64,000 nucleotides of DNA, taken from Toxotes chatareus (lineage: Eukaryota; Chordata; Actinopteri; Toxotidae). Position numbers and translations under genes: made by a program. Shown here one piece after another: positions 36,819 to 50,050 of this stretch. Location: the NCBI GenBank assembly GCA_016801885.1, contig CM028889.1, forward strand, positions 21,458,001 to 21,522,000, written 5' to 3'. Below the pieces are notes generated by a model. That model searched no databases and had not been told where the DNA came from. It saw only the letters and a list, made by a program, of their open reading frames with translations. Every line of letters starts with the position of its first letter. Position 1 is the first letter of the stretch.

Positions 36819-39425
36819 TATTTTTTTCATATATTTCTTTATATACTTTATGGACGCAATATCATGAACATCTGTACAATGTGGTGCATTACTTCAGTGA
36901 CATAGAGCCAATATTCCAACATTCAGTTTATTAAAACTGAGAAGGTTAGAATATGCAGCATATTGTTAAGTGAACTGGTACCTTGCGAGGGTAGTATTGT
37001 GTTTAGTTTGCTTTATATTATACGGTGTTCGTGTTATTTTGTCCAAAAATGCCCCTCCAGGATTACCACTGATTTGAATCAACAACAATCTGACACAGTT
37101 TAAACACAATCTGGTTGGAAGTTTCACAAAAAAAAATCTAGTATGTGTGAACAGGATTCCGAGTGTGTGCAGTTGTATGTGTGAGGTGACATGAGACAAG
37201 TGACACATGAGAAAACTGTAAAAATAACACATCAACACTTTGGTGGTGTGTTTTAGATGTATTTGAACACACTGAGGTGTGTGACTGTAAGTGTGATGTG
37301 TGTGTGTGTGTGTGTGTGTGGGTGTTGTCAACCACAGCAACACAGCACACTCCTCCGTAGGCCTTTAGTTGCTCTCTAAACTATATGAGCACTGTTACCA
37401 AGCGAGAACCTCTTGGCATTTACACCGATGTTATGTAAAATGAAGCCATTAGCAATTCGACCCGCAGCTGGGGGAAAACAGTCTAACAATCCAGGAAGTG
37501 GCATCACTAATCATTTGCAAATTGCATAAAATAATTTCCCTGACCAGTGTTTACCAACAGAGAGGTCACGGCCATCCATAACTTCGCTGATAAATTGTGA
37601 TATCAGTGGCCTTGGCACACAGCTCCTCTCCCCAAAAATAATGACCCTAAAAACTGTGTCTTTGCTGATTGCCAACGAGGGATGGTGGCTTTTGGCTTGT
37701 GCCATCAGGAGAACAGCAGTGTCCGCTTGGGTTAATGTCCCTGTATTGATCCCCGGCAACCACTGCTATCGAAAATGAATTACCGAAGCCCGCACAGCAG
37801 CGAATCCGTCATCTGTGCTCAGCCAGCCGGCCAGAGCAGCTTATTGGTCGCGGTGGTGATGGATGTTAACTTTCATTGCTGGCTCCTTGCTCCTAATTCA
37901 CCAGGGTTTACAACCCAAAAACAACGCGCTGAAAAGTTTTATACTTTCACCAAGAACTTGTAAACTTCATATCAGACCCCCCTCCCCACCCCCCTTTGTC
38001 TCTCTTTCTTTCTGTGTTATTTTTTACCCTTTATTCGTTTTTTTCTTAAATTGGGCTCCACTACACGATGCGAGGTCATGTTAACTCTGCACAGATTAAA
38101 AACAGCTAAAACAGCAGGGTCAGCATGGTGTGGGACCTGATCAGTGTAGCCTACTCTTCCCCGTTTTCAATCAATGTTGTTTTCTTCTATTTTATGCAGC
38201 TTAGTCAAATCTTTCATAGGGAAGCCTAAATAAAATTTGAATGCAAAGTAAACCCAGTTATTTCCCCCCTTCCATGTGTCCGCCTAGAGCTCAGTTTTAA
38301 TTTGTATTTTAATGTACTGTTTTCGAATACTTAAATAAGCATATCCTATGGCAAATACAATATGAAATATTAACTGTGTCGATATCTGCGGTGTGACTGG
38401 GGCGATGCCTCAGAGACCCGGTGATTTATTTCATATTAATAACAGCGGGCGAGGCGGTGGCCTCAGCACCACGTTGGCATCGACTTTACACAGACACGCA
38501 CACTGCAGTGCTTGTGCAGAGGTGTTTTTGTGTGTTTTAATTCATTTGCTGATAACATAAACTCCTTTTTTTTCTTCGTCTAAAAGTTATAATATTTTGT
38601 TTTTTTAAATAGGACTTTGGTCGTGCAATTTGTTTTCAAGTCGCCAGAACTCGTCTTTTATGAGGCCCATAGCGTTCTGTTTTTATCTTTAAGCTAAGCA
38701 CTGCTGTCGTTTACTGATCAACTAATCGATACTGAACCCGGACCTGCGCTCAATGCATTTCTGAAGGATCGATAGTGCCAAAAATGCATTCTGCTAAAAT
38801 GGTCTAAGTTAGGGCTATCCTGTTATGTGTTTGACCTGCCTCAGCAAAGCGTTTCATTACAGGAAGTGACCATATAGCACTCAGCTGAAAAGTTTAAGCT
38901 GCAGCTTTTCATTTGGCTTAGTGCTGTGTTACAATTTCATTTATATTTTTATTTATCCTATTAAATCTGTATATTATTATTATTGTTGTTGTTGTTGTAC
39001 ATAATGTTATAAAATGTGTGTGTGAAAAGTAATATTATAAAGAAATATTTTAATCCTTCATGACTTTTCACAGGAACGTATTTCTATGCATCAGGAGCCA
39101 AAAATTATTATTATTATTATTATTTTTGCTTCCCTCAGAACTTTCATTTTTATTTTAAACTTTATTTCTATTAAACACGGTGCGTTATTGGGCCAAATCT
39201 CCCGCAAGCTTGTCTGTTTCCTGGGAATCACTCGATAGAGACAGACTAATCTTTTCATGACTTCTTGAATGACTCCGTGGCTGATGCATCACGCTTAATG
39301 TATTCTAAAGTATATTTACTTGAATCTGGCTATTGGCAAAAGTTAAGTAGCAGTGTTTAGTAATGTCGCATTGATCAGGCCTCTGAGCAAGTCAGCGGGA
39401 CGGGGCGCTGCTGCTCTCATCCCAT

Positions 39426-39427
<2 letters not shown>

Positions 39428-39474
<47 letters not shown>
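39428..39474. repeat. (CA)n microsatellite
   Basis: Uninterrupted CA run of 47 nt. Confidence 0.98.
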
Positions 39475-39476
<2 letters not shown>

Positions 39477-40146
39477 ATGTGGCCTTGTTGGGAGAAATAT
39501 ACTCCACAACATCTGCCTTGTTTGCCTATGGCTCTATTTTTCAGGAACCGTGTGTGTGTGTGAGGGCGAGAGAGATTTACATGACTAGATACCCAGCAAC
39601 AGTGTGGACATGTGTTTATAATTCTCAAATATATGTTCAATAGCTGATCACACTACACACTAAAACTTCCAATAGTTTGTTTTTTTTGCTGAACAGGAAT
39701 ATTTATCTGTGAATTTAAACACCATTTGTTTTTCCTCTTTTCTTTTCCTTTTTTATTTGTTGGCTGCTGGATACAGTCAGGTTAATTTTTTTTTTTCCAA
39801 TGCCACCAGACATTTAACGTATCGCTTTGCCTTTAAACATTTTCTACAAAGTTTCAATAGGCTACAGGGCAAATCAATCTCACCCTGCATTTTGAATGTT
39901 ACATGTTTGCCCTGTTAAATCTTTAAACTGCAGCCAACTGTTAAAACAGTTTGTTTCACAGTCAGAGCTCTGCAGCCAAATTTAAAAGGCCTAAAATGTT
40001 GAGGGGGAAAAAAAGCACATTCACACTGAATCGCTGTGTTTGTAACGCGTTTGCCTGCACTTTGTTAAGGAATTACTGTGTTGCCATAGATTATTATTTT
40101 GTGTACATTTGCATTTGAAAGCGCCCAACAATACGGGATCGTAGTG

Positions 40147-40457
40147 ATCAATAGCCCCGGTGACTTATCGATCTATCCGCAGTCTGATCGATTGGCAGTA
40201 AGAACTGGACGCACATCTCTTCTCTGCTCTTGGTTTTTGCTCAAAATGAAAGTCAACTAATATAGACACGGGCACTTTAATAGGCTACGGCAGGCCGTAA
40301 GTGCGGATCGGCTCCAAAAATATTTAGGACAACAGGTGCCAAAGCAGGCCTGACATGTCCACTAGAAGACTAATCAATAATCAGCACGGTAAGATGTTAC
40401 TTGTTCCTTTTTTTTAGTGTGTGTGTGTGTGTGTAAATATTCTATTTTATGTATTTG

Positions 40458-40519
<62 letters not shown>

Positions 40520-40947
40520 ATGAATGTGTGTGAGGAAAAGCTGCACAGTGATTGATTTTGACAGAAAAAACAAGACTTCAAAATAAAATAAATGAATAAA
40601 CAAATAAATAGAGATTACAGGTGTTGTAACCTTTACTGTAAAACACACGTATTTCCTGTGGATCTGTGTCATCCACAAGGCATTAAAGCTTTTCGGGTTG
40701 AGTTGTGTTTTGAAACAAAGCTCCTCGTCTGTCTGTGAGGTGGAATTTATAGAAAAGAAACGCAATTTGAAACAATAACAATTTGAGAAAAGAAAAATAT
40801 TTTTGTCATAAAGGCCACTGAAGCCCCACAGATTTATTTGGACGCTGACAAGCTGTTAGCGAAATAACCATCACTCGGGTGTGTTCACGTGATGTCACTG
40901 CAATCAATAGGGCTACTAATCACAAACACATTCAATAGACCATCGAT
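40147..40947. promoter_or_regulatory. Dense cluster of CUT-type sites 4.8-5.6 kb upstream of onecut3
   Basis: Six sites lie in 800 bases: ATCAATA at 40147-40153, 40373-40379 and 40903-40909, and ATCGAT at 40167-40172, 40187-40192 and 40942-40947. Two microsatellites interrupt the stretch. Binding by Onecut or Cux proteins is inferred from motif identity only. Confidence 0.4.
40417..40519. repeat. (TG)9, spacer, (AC)n(AT)n compound microsatellite
   Basis: TG at 40417-40434, then AC at 40463-40509 and AT to 40519. The TG and AC blocks are mutually complementary and could pair. Confidence 0.95.
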
Positions 40948-41076
40948 CCGATTGGGCTGGATTATTAAATGTTATAAGGATTAACTTTTTTGGTTCCTTT
41001 TGGACACCTCAACTTCAGCTGGCAAGATCTCATAGTGCTAATGATAGGATATTTGCTGGATATTTATATTTGTTTG

Positions 41077-41078
<2 letters not shown>

Positions 41079-41111
<33 letters not shown>

Positions 41112-41123
41112 CCATAAACACCG

Positions 41124-41186
<63 letters not shown>
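41079..41186. repeat. (CA)16, (TA)n, (TG)22 palindromic microsatellite
   Basis: CA at 41079-41110, a 13-nt spacer, TA at 41124-41142 and TG to 41186. The CA and TG blocks are reverse complements, so the whole can extrude as a cruciform or long hairpin. Confidence 0.97.
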
Positions 41187-41188
<2 letters not shown>

Positions 41189-41849
41189 ACACATTTTATT
41201 TTTTATTTTTTATTGGGCAAACAAAGATAACGTTTTTAATTTTTAAAAAAGTGAATATGTGAGTGTGTGTCCATGTGTGGGTGTTTGGGTGTGTATTCTT
41301 ATGTGTTGCGGACTGTGTTCTTTCATTGTGGATTATACATTATAGGCTTACTATACTGCACACCTTTTTCATTCCTCATTGTAAACTAGCTGTTGCAAAA
41401 TATTATTTTGCTGCCATCTCTTTTGTTTCGGTTGTCATGTACGTGAATAGTTGTTTCAGAATTGTATGGATGTCAGTACAATACATAGATGGACAGATAT
41501 GCAGATAGACAGAGCGACAGAAAATGTACATATTTGACAGAAATCCTCTTTTTAAATGGAATGTAAAGTGAATTGACTCAAACCCATAAACAGATGCAAA
41601 TGAACTAAAACTGCTCTGCAATCATTTTTAATCTTCTGTCTTGTGTTTACAATCCATCAGCTGTGCAGCTGAGAGCTATAGACGTTAAGGTAAATGCTGG
41701 TGTGTGTGAGAGACTGTTGATCTGCAGAACTGTGCATGTGCGTTCATAACTGAATGCTATTATTGCTATTATCTTTTAGTACAAAGGGTCCAAATGTGTG
41801 TTTGTGTATGTATGAATTTGGGCCTATATTGTAAATTTTAGATTTTACA

Positions 41850-41868
41850 CACACACACACACACACAC
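41850..41868. repeat. (AC)n microsatellite
   Basis: Short AC run. Confidence 0.9.
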
Positions 41869-43630
41869 AGACACACCATTTTCTACTTGTATGCGTTTAG
41901 AGTCTGGATTAAAGAGATCATATGTGGATGCATATTACTCCTCTATAGGCTTAGGCTGTAATATCTATACATTTACTTTGCTTCATAGATTGCGGATTAG
42001 AATGATTATAGATTGTAATATGTATGTGTTATCTCACAAGCTAGTTAAGAGCATTACTCATTGTTCTTCTCCCCCTGCCCTCCTGGTTTTAAACCACACA
42101 GCTTTTTCCCCTCTTAAGTACTGCTAACGCTGGATTTATTAGGCTTAAAGAATAGCCTACACATCTTCCTCAAAGGGGATCAGACATTAAGTGTAGATCA
42201 AAAGGATAAGGTCTTAAAAACAGAACAATGCTTCTTGCACCACACTTGCTCTTATTCCCTTATGCATGCTAATTCAGGGATTGTACGTAGACCAGTTTAA
42301 ATAGCTTTTTGTTTCAAATTATATTCATGCATTGATGCATAACAATAATTCTCATGGCCAGAGGGGTTTATTCTGTTCCCCAGCCTTTATTGCATTAATT
42401 TTACACCAAAATAACGGAGTTGTTTTGATTTAGTATGACATGAAAAAGTTGTTAGGATAATTCTGAATCTTTTCAAGGTAACAGAGTTGTAATCTGCAGA
42501 TGTGGATTTGTCTAAAAATTTATCAGCCAAAATACCCTGGAAGTTTTTTTTTTCTTTCTCGTTTTTTGTCCATTTTGTAGAGAGGGAAAAGAGGAGGCGT
42601 AGATAAATTTAAAGTGCAGGCTTGCACCAGTACGCTTTTGTATTTTCACACAGACGGCTCACTGTATGAAGCAGTGACACAGCTTCAGGGAGAGTGGTGG
42701 AGACGGCTCGGTCGGATTCAGATGCACAAAAAAGAAACCAGTGACCTACTGCTAGTCATCCTGGCTCTGATATCAAACATTTTTTTGGTGTGCTACAACT
42801 GCAGCAGATTTTTTTATTTTTTTATTTTTTTAAGATGGAATAAATGGTGAAAAATTTTTCTGCCAGTACCGTTTTGTTATCTTGTAAATCTTTTTTTTTT
42901 ATATTCATCAGCCTCACACACACTGTATGAAAGCAAAACATGTATCAGTCAGAATAAATGTGGAATCAAGTACAATTGGCTTTTGCTTAAACCCCCCGCA
43001 CCCCATCCACCCACCCATACATGCCCCACCCACCAACGTTTTCCCTCTTCCACACCCCCACTCCTCCCCTAGTGAAACTCCCACCCTCCACACCCGATAG
43101 AGCACCCGTTGCTAAGCGACAGAGGGAGAGATGGATTGAGGAGACATAGTCAATCAATTCTACAGAGAGGAAAGGAGGCAGAGAGGAGAGAGAGCGCGGG
43201 GAGGAAGGAAGGGAGGGAGAAGGTAAAAGAAAGAGGGATAGAAGAAGAAGAGGAAAAGAAAGAGAGGAGAGGAGGGGAGGACAGAATGCAGAGTGATTGT
43301 GGTTGTATTTAGGCTCCAGTTCGGGCTGAAGACGCTCCTTTGAAACATCTATCTTTGTTAACTGTATCGTGCCTCAGAAAATAAATCCATCTCTGCAGCT
43401 GTCCACCCTTCCATCTTTGTCCAAGTGCTTTACTTTAATACTTTTATCACTACAAATTACTGTCCACACAAGCAGCCTGTGTTTAATATTCCCTCACTCA
43501 AAAGAGAGTTAATTGTATATTGCATGCACTCTTTCTCTTCAGCTCTCTGCCTTTCTCCATTAGTCACTGCTGCACACACACATGCACACAAACATGCAGA
43601 TGCCCGGCAATACCACATGCCCTCTCTCTC

Positions 43631-43763
<133 letters not shown>

Positions 43764-44140
43764 AGCTGGGTGTTGAGCGCATCGACTGAGTATTGATCCC
43801 ACCACTCACCTCCCTGCAGTCAGCTCTTGTCCTACATAGCATGCCCTGTCTGATTTCTCCCTTAATGGCTTTTATCCAGCTCCAATCTTTATTTAAACTG
43901 AAAAGTAGGAATTAGCACCCACTTCTATCCTAGTCTCTCTTACCTTTTCTTTTCACTGTCATCTCAGAGTGAGTATCGGCAAGTATTGGTCCATTGACCC
44001 CTTTCCCTTCCTCCCCTGGCTATGATTGCTTTCCCACTCAGAAATGTTCAGTACAGTATGTTACTTGCATTCTTCTTTGTTTCTCGCTGTTTGGTGAGCT
44101 TTATATGCATCATATACAGAAAAGATTCTGCAATTTGGGC

Positions 44141-44480
44141 TGTTACTAACAATTATTTTCATGACAGATTAATCTCATGAATACTTAGTCGATTCAAAAG
44201 TGAGGAGTTTGATCTATAAAATGCCAGGAAAGTGTAAAACGGTCATCATTCGCTCAAAGTGATGTCTTCATCTGTCTTGTTTAATCCAACCAACAGTAAA
44301 ACACAAATAATATGCAATTTACAATCATATAAGACAAAGATAAGCTAGACATCTTCGTTTTTTGGTGGCTGGAAGCAGCCATGTTTGGGTACATTTTCTT
44401 GAAAAATGACTAAATCTTTACTTATTATTTTTCAATCCCTTATCAATTCAATGTCTAATCAATTCAATTCAATTCAATTG
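44141..44480. repeat. Teleost interspersed repeat (degenerate)
   Basis: The order ATTATTTTCATGACAGATTA, TCTATAAAATGCCAGGAAAG, ATGTCTTCATCTGTCTTGTT and AAAAATGACTAAATC resembles a common non-coding fish repeat that I know as rich in ATTAATC and TATAAAATGTCAG. It ends in four AATTC units at about 44459-44479. Family name uncertain. Confidence 0.5.
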
Positions 44481-47400
44481 TTAATCTTTAAACAACAGTC
44501 ACATGCCCACATGTTTGTGGAAAGAATTACTGGTGCCCATCTGTCTTGTCGACACTGGATGTGAAGAAATCCCTCCCTGAAGAGACTTCAGTGTTAGTGA
44601 TGAGGGACAAATTCTACGGTCCTCATTCTGTGCAAGAATGCAGCTTGAAATTTAGTCACAACTCATACGAGGCCTCAGCAGTCTGAATTGTTTTTAGTAC
44701 AAGCTTTACAGAAAAGTGTTTCAGTGCACATGTGGGAATGGGAGTATTGTTTTACTTGAAAATGGGAATCTGTCTTTTAATTGACTAATAGCTGCAGCTC
44801 AAACTGCATCTGTGCTGTATCTGAATTAAATGTCATCAGTCATCATAACTGGGGCCGTGAGACAACTCAAGTTATTTAGGATGTTTATATCCTCGCCTCC
44901 CATTGTCATGGCAACAGGGCAGACATCTAAACCCTCAAATGAGCACCATTTAGTCTGCACCGACTGCTCTTCATATTGATAGCCTTTCCTTATTGTGATC
45001 AGCCAGCCACAGCCTGGGGAAGAACCCTCTGCGTGTCGTCATCCCTTTCGATTTGATTTGATTTGTTGCTCATAGAGGGAAGTGATGGGAATGACTCTTA
45101 TCTTGGCCAAGCAGAAACAAGCCATACCAAATAAGACACATCGGACTATCTGTGCTGGCACACACAATGGGGATTAATTGATCCTCTAATACCACAGATA
45201 AATCAATTCCTTCCTTCTCCCCCTGAGCTCTCCGGCCAATTGGACGGCCCCGCCATTTGATCAACAGAGCATCTTTAGCCAATGGGAGGAGGGCTGGAGG
45301 TTGACTGACGGTGGCACAGAGGTGAGCCGGAAAAGGGAGTCCATCAGAAAGCCATTGTTAGCAGAAGTGAAAGTGGGGGCTGTGGTGTAGTCCGAGTATA
45401 CAGCAATCCACAGAGAGTACAAACATGCACAGAGGTGGAGCAAAGCTGCATAAGAAGGTATTAATAGCATCACTGTGTTGCTCTACAATATGTGTGATTC
45501 AGGCTTTACTTCTACGTGCAAACACAGATCGAGGAAGCACTCAATTACAGATGTGACAAAGACCAATAAAATACCACATAACAGTAAATTCAATGAGTGA
45601 GACAACTAAATATCAGAATAAGAGTTTAGATTATGTCAGTGTGTTGCTGATTTTATAGATCAAACATCCTCAAAAGCCTCATCAACACATCTTTTTACAG
45701 CCCTTCTCCTGCCAGCTACACATAGCTTCATCCTTGGTCAAGACATCAGCCATTTTCTCACAGTTACCGCATCTTATCTCCACCTTCGTTTGATCCATCT
45801 CCATTAGACTCTCCCTTGCACAGCTCACCATCATTCTCACTCTTTCGCTTATTTTGAATTTCTCCCACCCAATCTTTTTCTTATCAGCACCTTGGCATTT
45901 CTGTCTTTCCCACAAATGCTGTTTTCCTCATACAGCTCATATAATAACAAGCTAAAAATATGCCTTCTTTTTTTTTCTTTCCAGTATTGATTTTGCCTGT
46001 AGCATTGTCTATGGAGAGAGAAAGGAGAAAGACAGAGGGCGGGGGAGAGAAGTAGAAGTAGAAACAACTGCAAAAAGAATTACTTTCTACGTATGTGGTA
46101 ATGCTCTCACCTTTCCTATTTTACTTAAGTGGAGAACCATGCACTACCTCAGTGCAATACCTTTCAATTAAAAGGTAACTGCATTTGCTGAGGTCCTCTC
46201 TCAGCCAGTCTCACTACTCAACATCACAGACCGCCAAAGCACTCACACACTGTACGCATTTAATAATAACCTGCTGAAATTAGAGAAACCTTACCATTGC
46301 TAATATGTTCCAGATCAGCTTTTCAGGGAAAACGGTTGGCTCTTTTGGCACTGGTGTGTAATGGGAATGGAGAGAGTTGATCAATAGGCTATTGATCGTA
46401 GCTGGCCAGAGTCTGGGGAATTGAGAGTGAGAATAGAGGGGAGTTACGGTGGGGGTTGGCTCCAGGTTGAATTTTTAAAATGCTCTATTTCAGAGATGAC
46501 AAATAGTCTATTTGAAAAGAGGGAAACAAAGATAGAGGGATAGAGAGAGAGCGTCATAAAGCGATGGAGAGAGAGTCTCTGCTTGTTGTGTTCTCTGAGA
46601 AGAGAACTGAGATCTCCCTGTTTCCCAGAAGTTATAGTATTTTGGACGGGAGCTGCTGAACTACAAAGACAAAGGGAGCAGGGACTTCTCAGGCTACAGT
46701 AGCTTGTGTGTTTTCTGGCTGCAAGAGGAGAATTGAAGGGGGGGGTTGACGGGGTGGGTCTTATTATAAAAAAATCCCTCAGATCTAGAAGACAGTGCTG
46801 TAAAAGGAGAGCACAGACAAATAATTTACACCAGAATCCTGCATCTGACATTACATTTAACCTCACCAAACCTAAGCTCAAGCTACATTTATACAGACCA
46901 TGTATTCTGAATTCTAAAACTAACCTCTGAGTGCAGCCAAACTGCAATGGGCACAAATGAGCCATAAGAAGCCTGAAATATGAATTAATCCCCCTTCTGG
47001 AGGGTAAGCTTGGCAGTGATAGGGCCCTGTAACCCACAACAAGGCGCCACACCAGCAATTCCCTCTTTTAAGACACCAAAGAGAATAAAATGTCTTTGCA
47101 TATTTAGGTGAATGTTGCAGTGGCAGGCACCTGAATCACATTTTCTTCCACAAAATATAAACTTCTACGATATGTACTTTTCACGCTCAGTATGTATGTG
47201 ATTCATTTTACATGTGGCCAAAACATAAGAATTAGGTCAATTTTACCAGATAGTGTAAACACAGACAAATCTGTACATGCGTTCATCTTTTGAACTTTGT
47301 ATCATCATGGGTTAAGCGGCAGCCTGAATGCAGGCTGGTAGGATGGCATGAGGTTGATTCCTCACTCAGCCATGACAAAGTTTGGATTATCTGGAAAGCA

Positions 47401-49977
47401 CAAATTCTGTCTGTTCAAACCGTTTTAATTTGCCAATATCACTGTGGCAACAGTTACTTATCTTGTATCAGAAGTGCCAATGAAATAGACCAGTAAAAGG
47501 AAACATATATATATTAAGCCTACATTTTTTTTGCCATCTTTCCGCCTCTTTAAAATAGTTTCACTAGTCCTACTTTTTCATAATAAACTCCAGAGTTAAC
47601 TTTCATGAGAGAACATGATTATTCTGCAATGAAAAAGGTTCAAGAACAGGAAAATGGTTACATGATTCTGGTGTTGTTTTTAGGCTTGTGTACAAAAAAC
47701 AAAATTGCTTGTTAAAAGCTTATTAATATATGTACATAAAGTGCACATTATATTCCTATCTTCCAAATGTTCTCCACTCACAAAAATTCCCAACAGCCAT
47801 ATTTATACATGTTACACATACAGACATAGGCTTGTAAACATGGGAAAACAAGCTGGGATCATTACTTGTGAAGGTTTCCTATCTCAACTGCAGGCAATGG
47901 AAAGCAGTTAGAGCCCTAGTCTGTAAACACCCCTGAGAGGAACCTATACCTCAGTAAAAATTCAGCTGTAAATAATGTATTGAATGCAAACTTAAGGTCC
48001 ACAGGGAGATATGGATAGGCTCATTACTCTTTTAGTTTGCCGGTCTTCTACATAGTCCACATAGCTCTCAACAATCGACTCCAAATGCTCCCTCTCTCTG
48101 TTTTTGATTTAAAGATGCTTTTACCTGCGGATATTGTTATGGATATAGGTATTATTATTTTTTATTTTCTGCACATCGCCTTGAGGTTTGAAGGCTGTTA
48201 ACTCATGCACCCACCCACATGCTCTGTGCCCTGTTAAGGTTGGTGTGTATATGTGTGTGTGAGTGTGTGTGTTATTTGTGCGGGTAGTCGAGGGGAATAT
48301 GTGGCCTAGGTCTGTGTGCCCTGTCCGGGATGCATTGATCTCGAAGCAGGATGTCAAACATTTTAACGCCGATCTTGTCCTTGTTATTGCCTCGCACAGC
48401 CGGGTTGTTAATGCATTAAAAATCGTTTGTCCCTATCTTTCCAAACTTATCTCACCCTACTGCCCCGAGCAACACAAGAATACCCCTCCGCTGTAACATA
48501 CACACCACTCCCGCCCCTCCTCCCTCCACCCTCTGTTTCTAACCATGTCCTTCCATCCTCTGTCTCAATCAATCTTTACGACACCCGGTTGCATCTCTCT
48601 AATGTTTCCGGACTTGACCGTATCCCCGTTCAAAAATTCTTAATTAAGCCCGTTCTGTATGTTTACCGTTGGGCAAATTACAATCTGACAGGGCTAATAA
48701 AACAACATTGGCGAGAGAAGGCCAAGAGGAGCATGTGCTATGACCCTTACCTCTTTCACCTGTCTCTATCTCCATCCTAGCTTATCTCCCTCCATCCCCA
48801 CCTCTTCATATCTCCCTATTTTCTACCTCACAGGTTTTGAGGAGGAAAGGGAGGGGATGGGCGAGAGAAGCAGTGGTTTGGCACCAGTTGGTCAGGATCT
48901 TATATCCATCGCTGTCAGCGCGACTATTTGTTTAAAATATTCACGTCATTACACTGACATATCTTGGCAATGCCATTCAACCTACTTGCTTCTCATTTCT
49001 GATTATTAAGATTCATGAACTTGCCTGCCTGCATGTCAACTCTTACAGATGTGAGTCATATATCTATGTTCACATCAGCATTTTTCTTCATTTAGGTATT
49101 GACTCATGCAGTGTTCTCACATTCTGCAATCTATAGCCCACACACTGTGTGTATTATATCTCTATTTCTGTACAGTTTTGTCTGGTCACTTGAGAACTGC
49201 CATTTGCTTGATGCTAAACCATGATGGAGAGGGACGCCATATCATCAGAATGGCTTCAGCTGCTTGGTTTAATGTTGAACGCTAAGTAGCACGAAAGTCT
49301 TTAGTCTTCGTAACATATACACATATACAGTGTGAAGAACCATTCGAATGATGCAAGTAACTGAAATGCCAAGAAACCAGAAAACATTCTGGAAAAGTGA
49401 CAAAATGATGCTCTGTGTGTGCAAACCAGAAACAGAAGTGTTGATTTTTGAGTGTCCTATCGACCCTATTCTCCGACAATGCAATGCACAAAAGAAATCT
49501 CAAGTTTAATTGGCAGTGACATTCCAAACTTCCAGTTGCATTGCGTGTAACTATGTTGATGTTTTTTTTGTATACCAAATGCAGAAACAGTACACGGTGA
49601 CAGTTAGTATGAAGTCAGAGAATTGGCTGTGGATTTGGACCACGGCACAAATAAGATTAAGCACTCCCGGTAAATACAACCCAACTCAACTCACTTTACC
49701 AAACAAAGTCAAGTCAAACAGTGTTCATATGTCAAACTGTACAGGGGTGACATGGAACACATTCAACATATTATTTGAAAAGGCCAGTGATAGCAGGGCT
49801 TAAACACATTATATAATTTCTCTCTTACCTTTAGTTCTACATTGTGGGGCCATGCAGATATGTTCAGTCTTATTTGCTCAGCTTTTAAGATATCTATCTA
49901 ACTGCTGTTTATACAGAACTAAGGACAGTGTGCTCTATATATTTTCCAGAGTAACATGGACATTGGTTTCAGAAAGT

Positions 49978-50050
49978 TCCTTTGTGGTTTAGTGGTTAAG
50001 ATTCTTGGTTTTCACCCAGGTAGCCCTGGGGTTTAACCTCCAGCAGGAAG
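49978..50050 (+). pseudogene. tRNA-Glu(TTC)-like relic
   Basis: The 73 bases follow the tRNA-Glu plan: GTGGTTTAGTGGTTAAGATT for the D arm, an intact anticodon arm CTTGG-TTTTCAC-CCAGG with anticodon TTC, and a T arm CTGGG/TCCAG. The T loop reads GTTTAACC instead of TTCGA, with one extra base, and the acceptor stem pairs poorly, so the internal B box is damaged. It is a decayed tRNA gene or the head of a tRNA-derived SINE. Confidence 0.7.

Noticed and set aside
46444..47058. 204-codon open frame on the - strand in the intergenic region
   Set aside because: It lacks recognisable domains, has atypical composition, seems to begin at a non-ATG codon, and lies over low-complexity AG-rich DNA.
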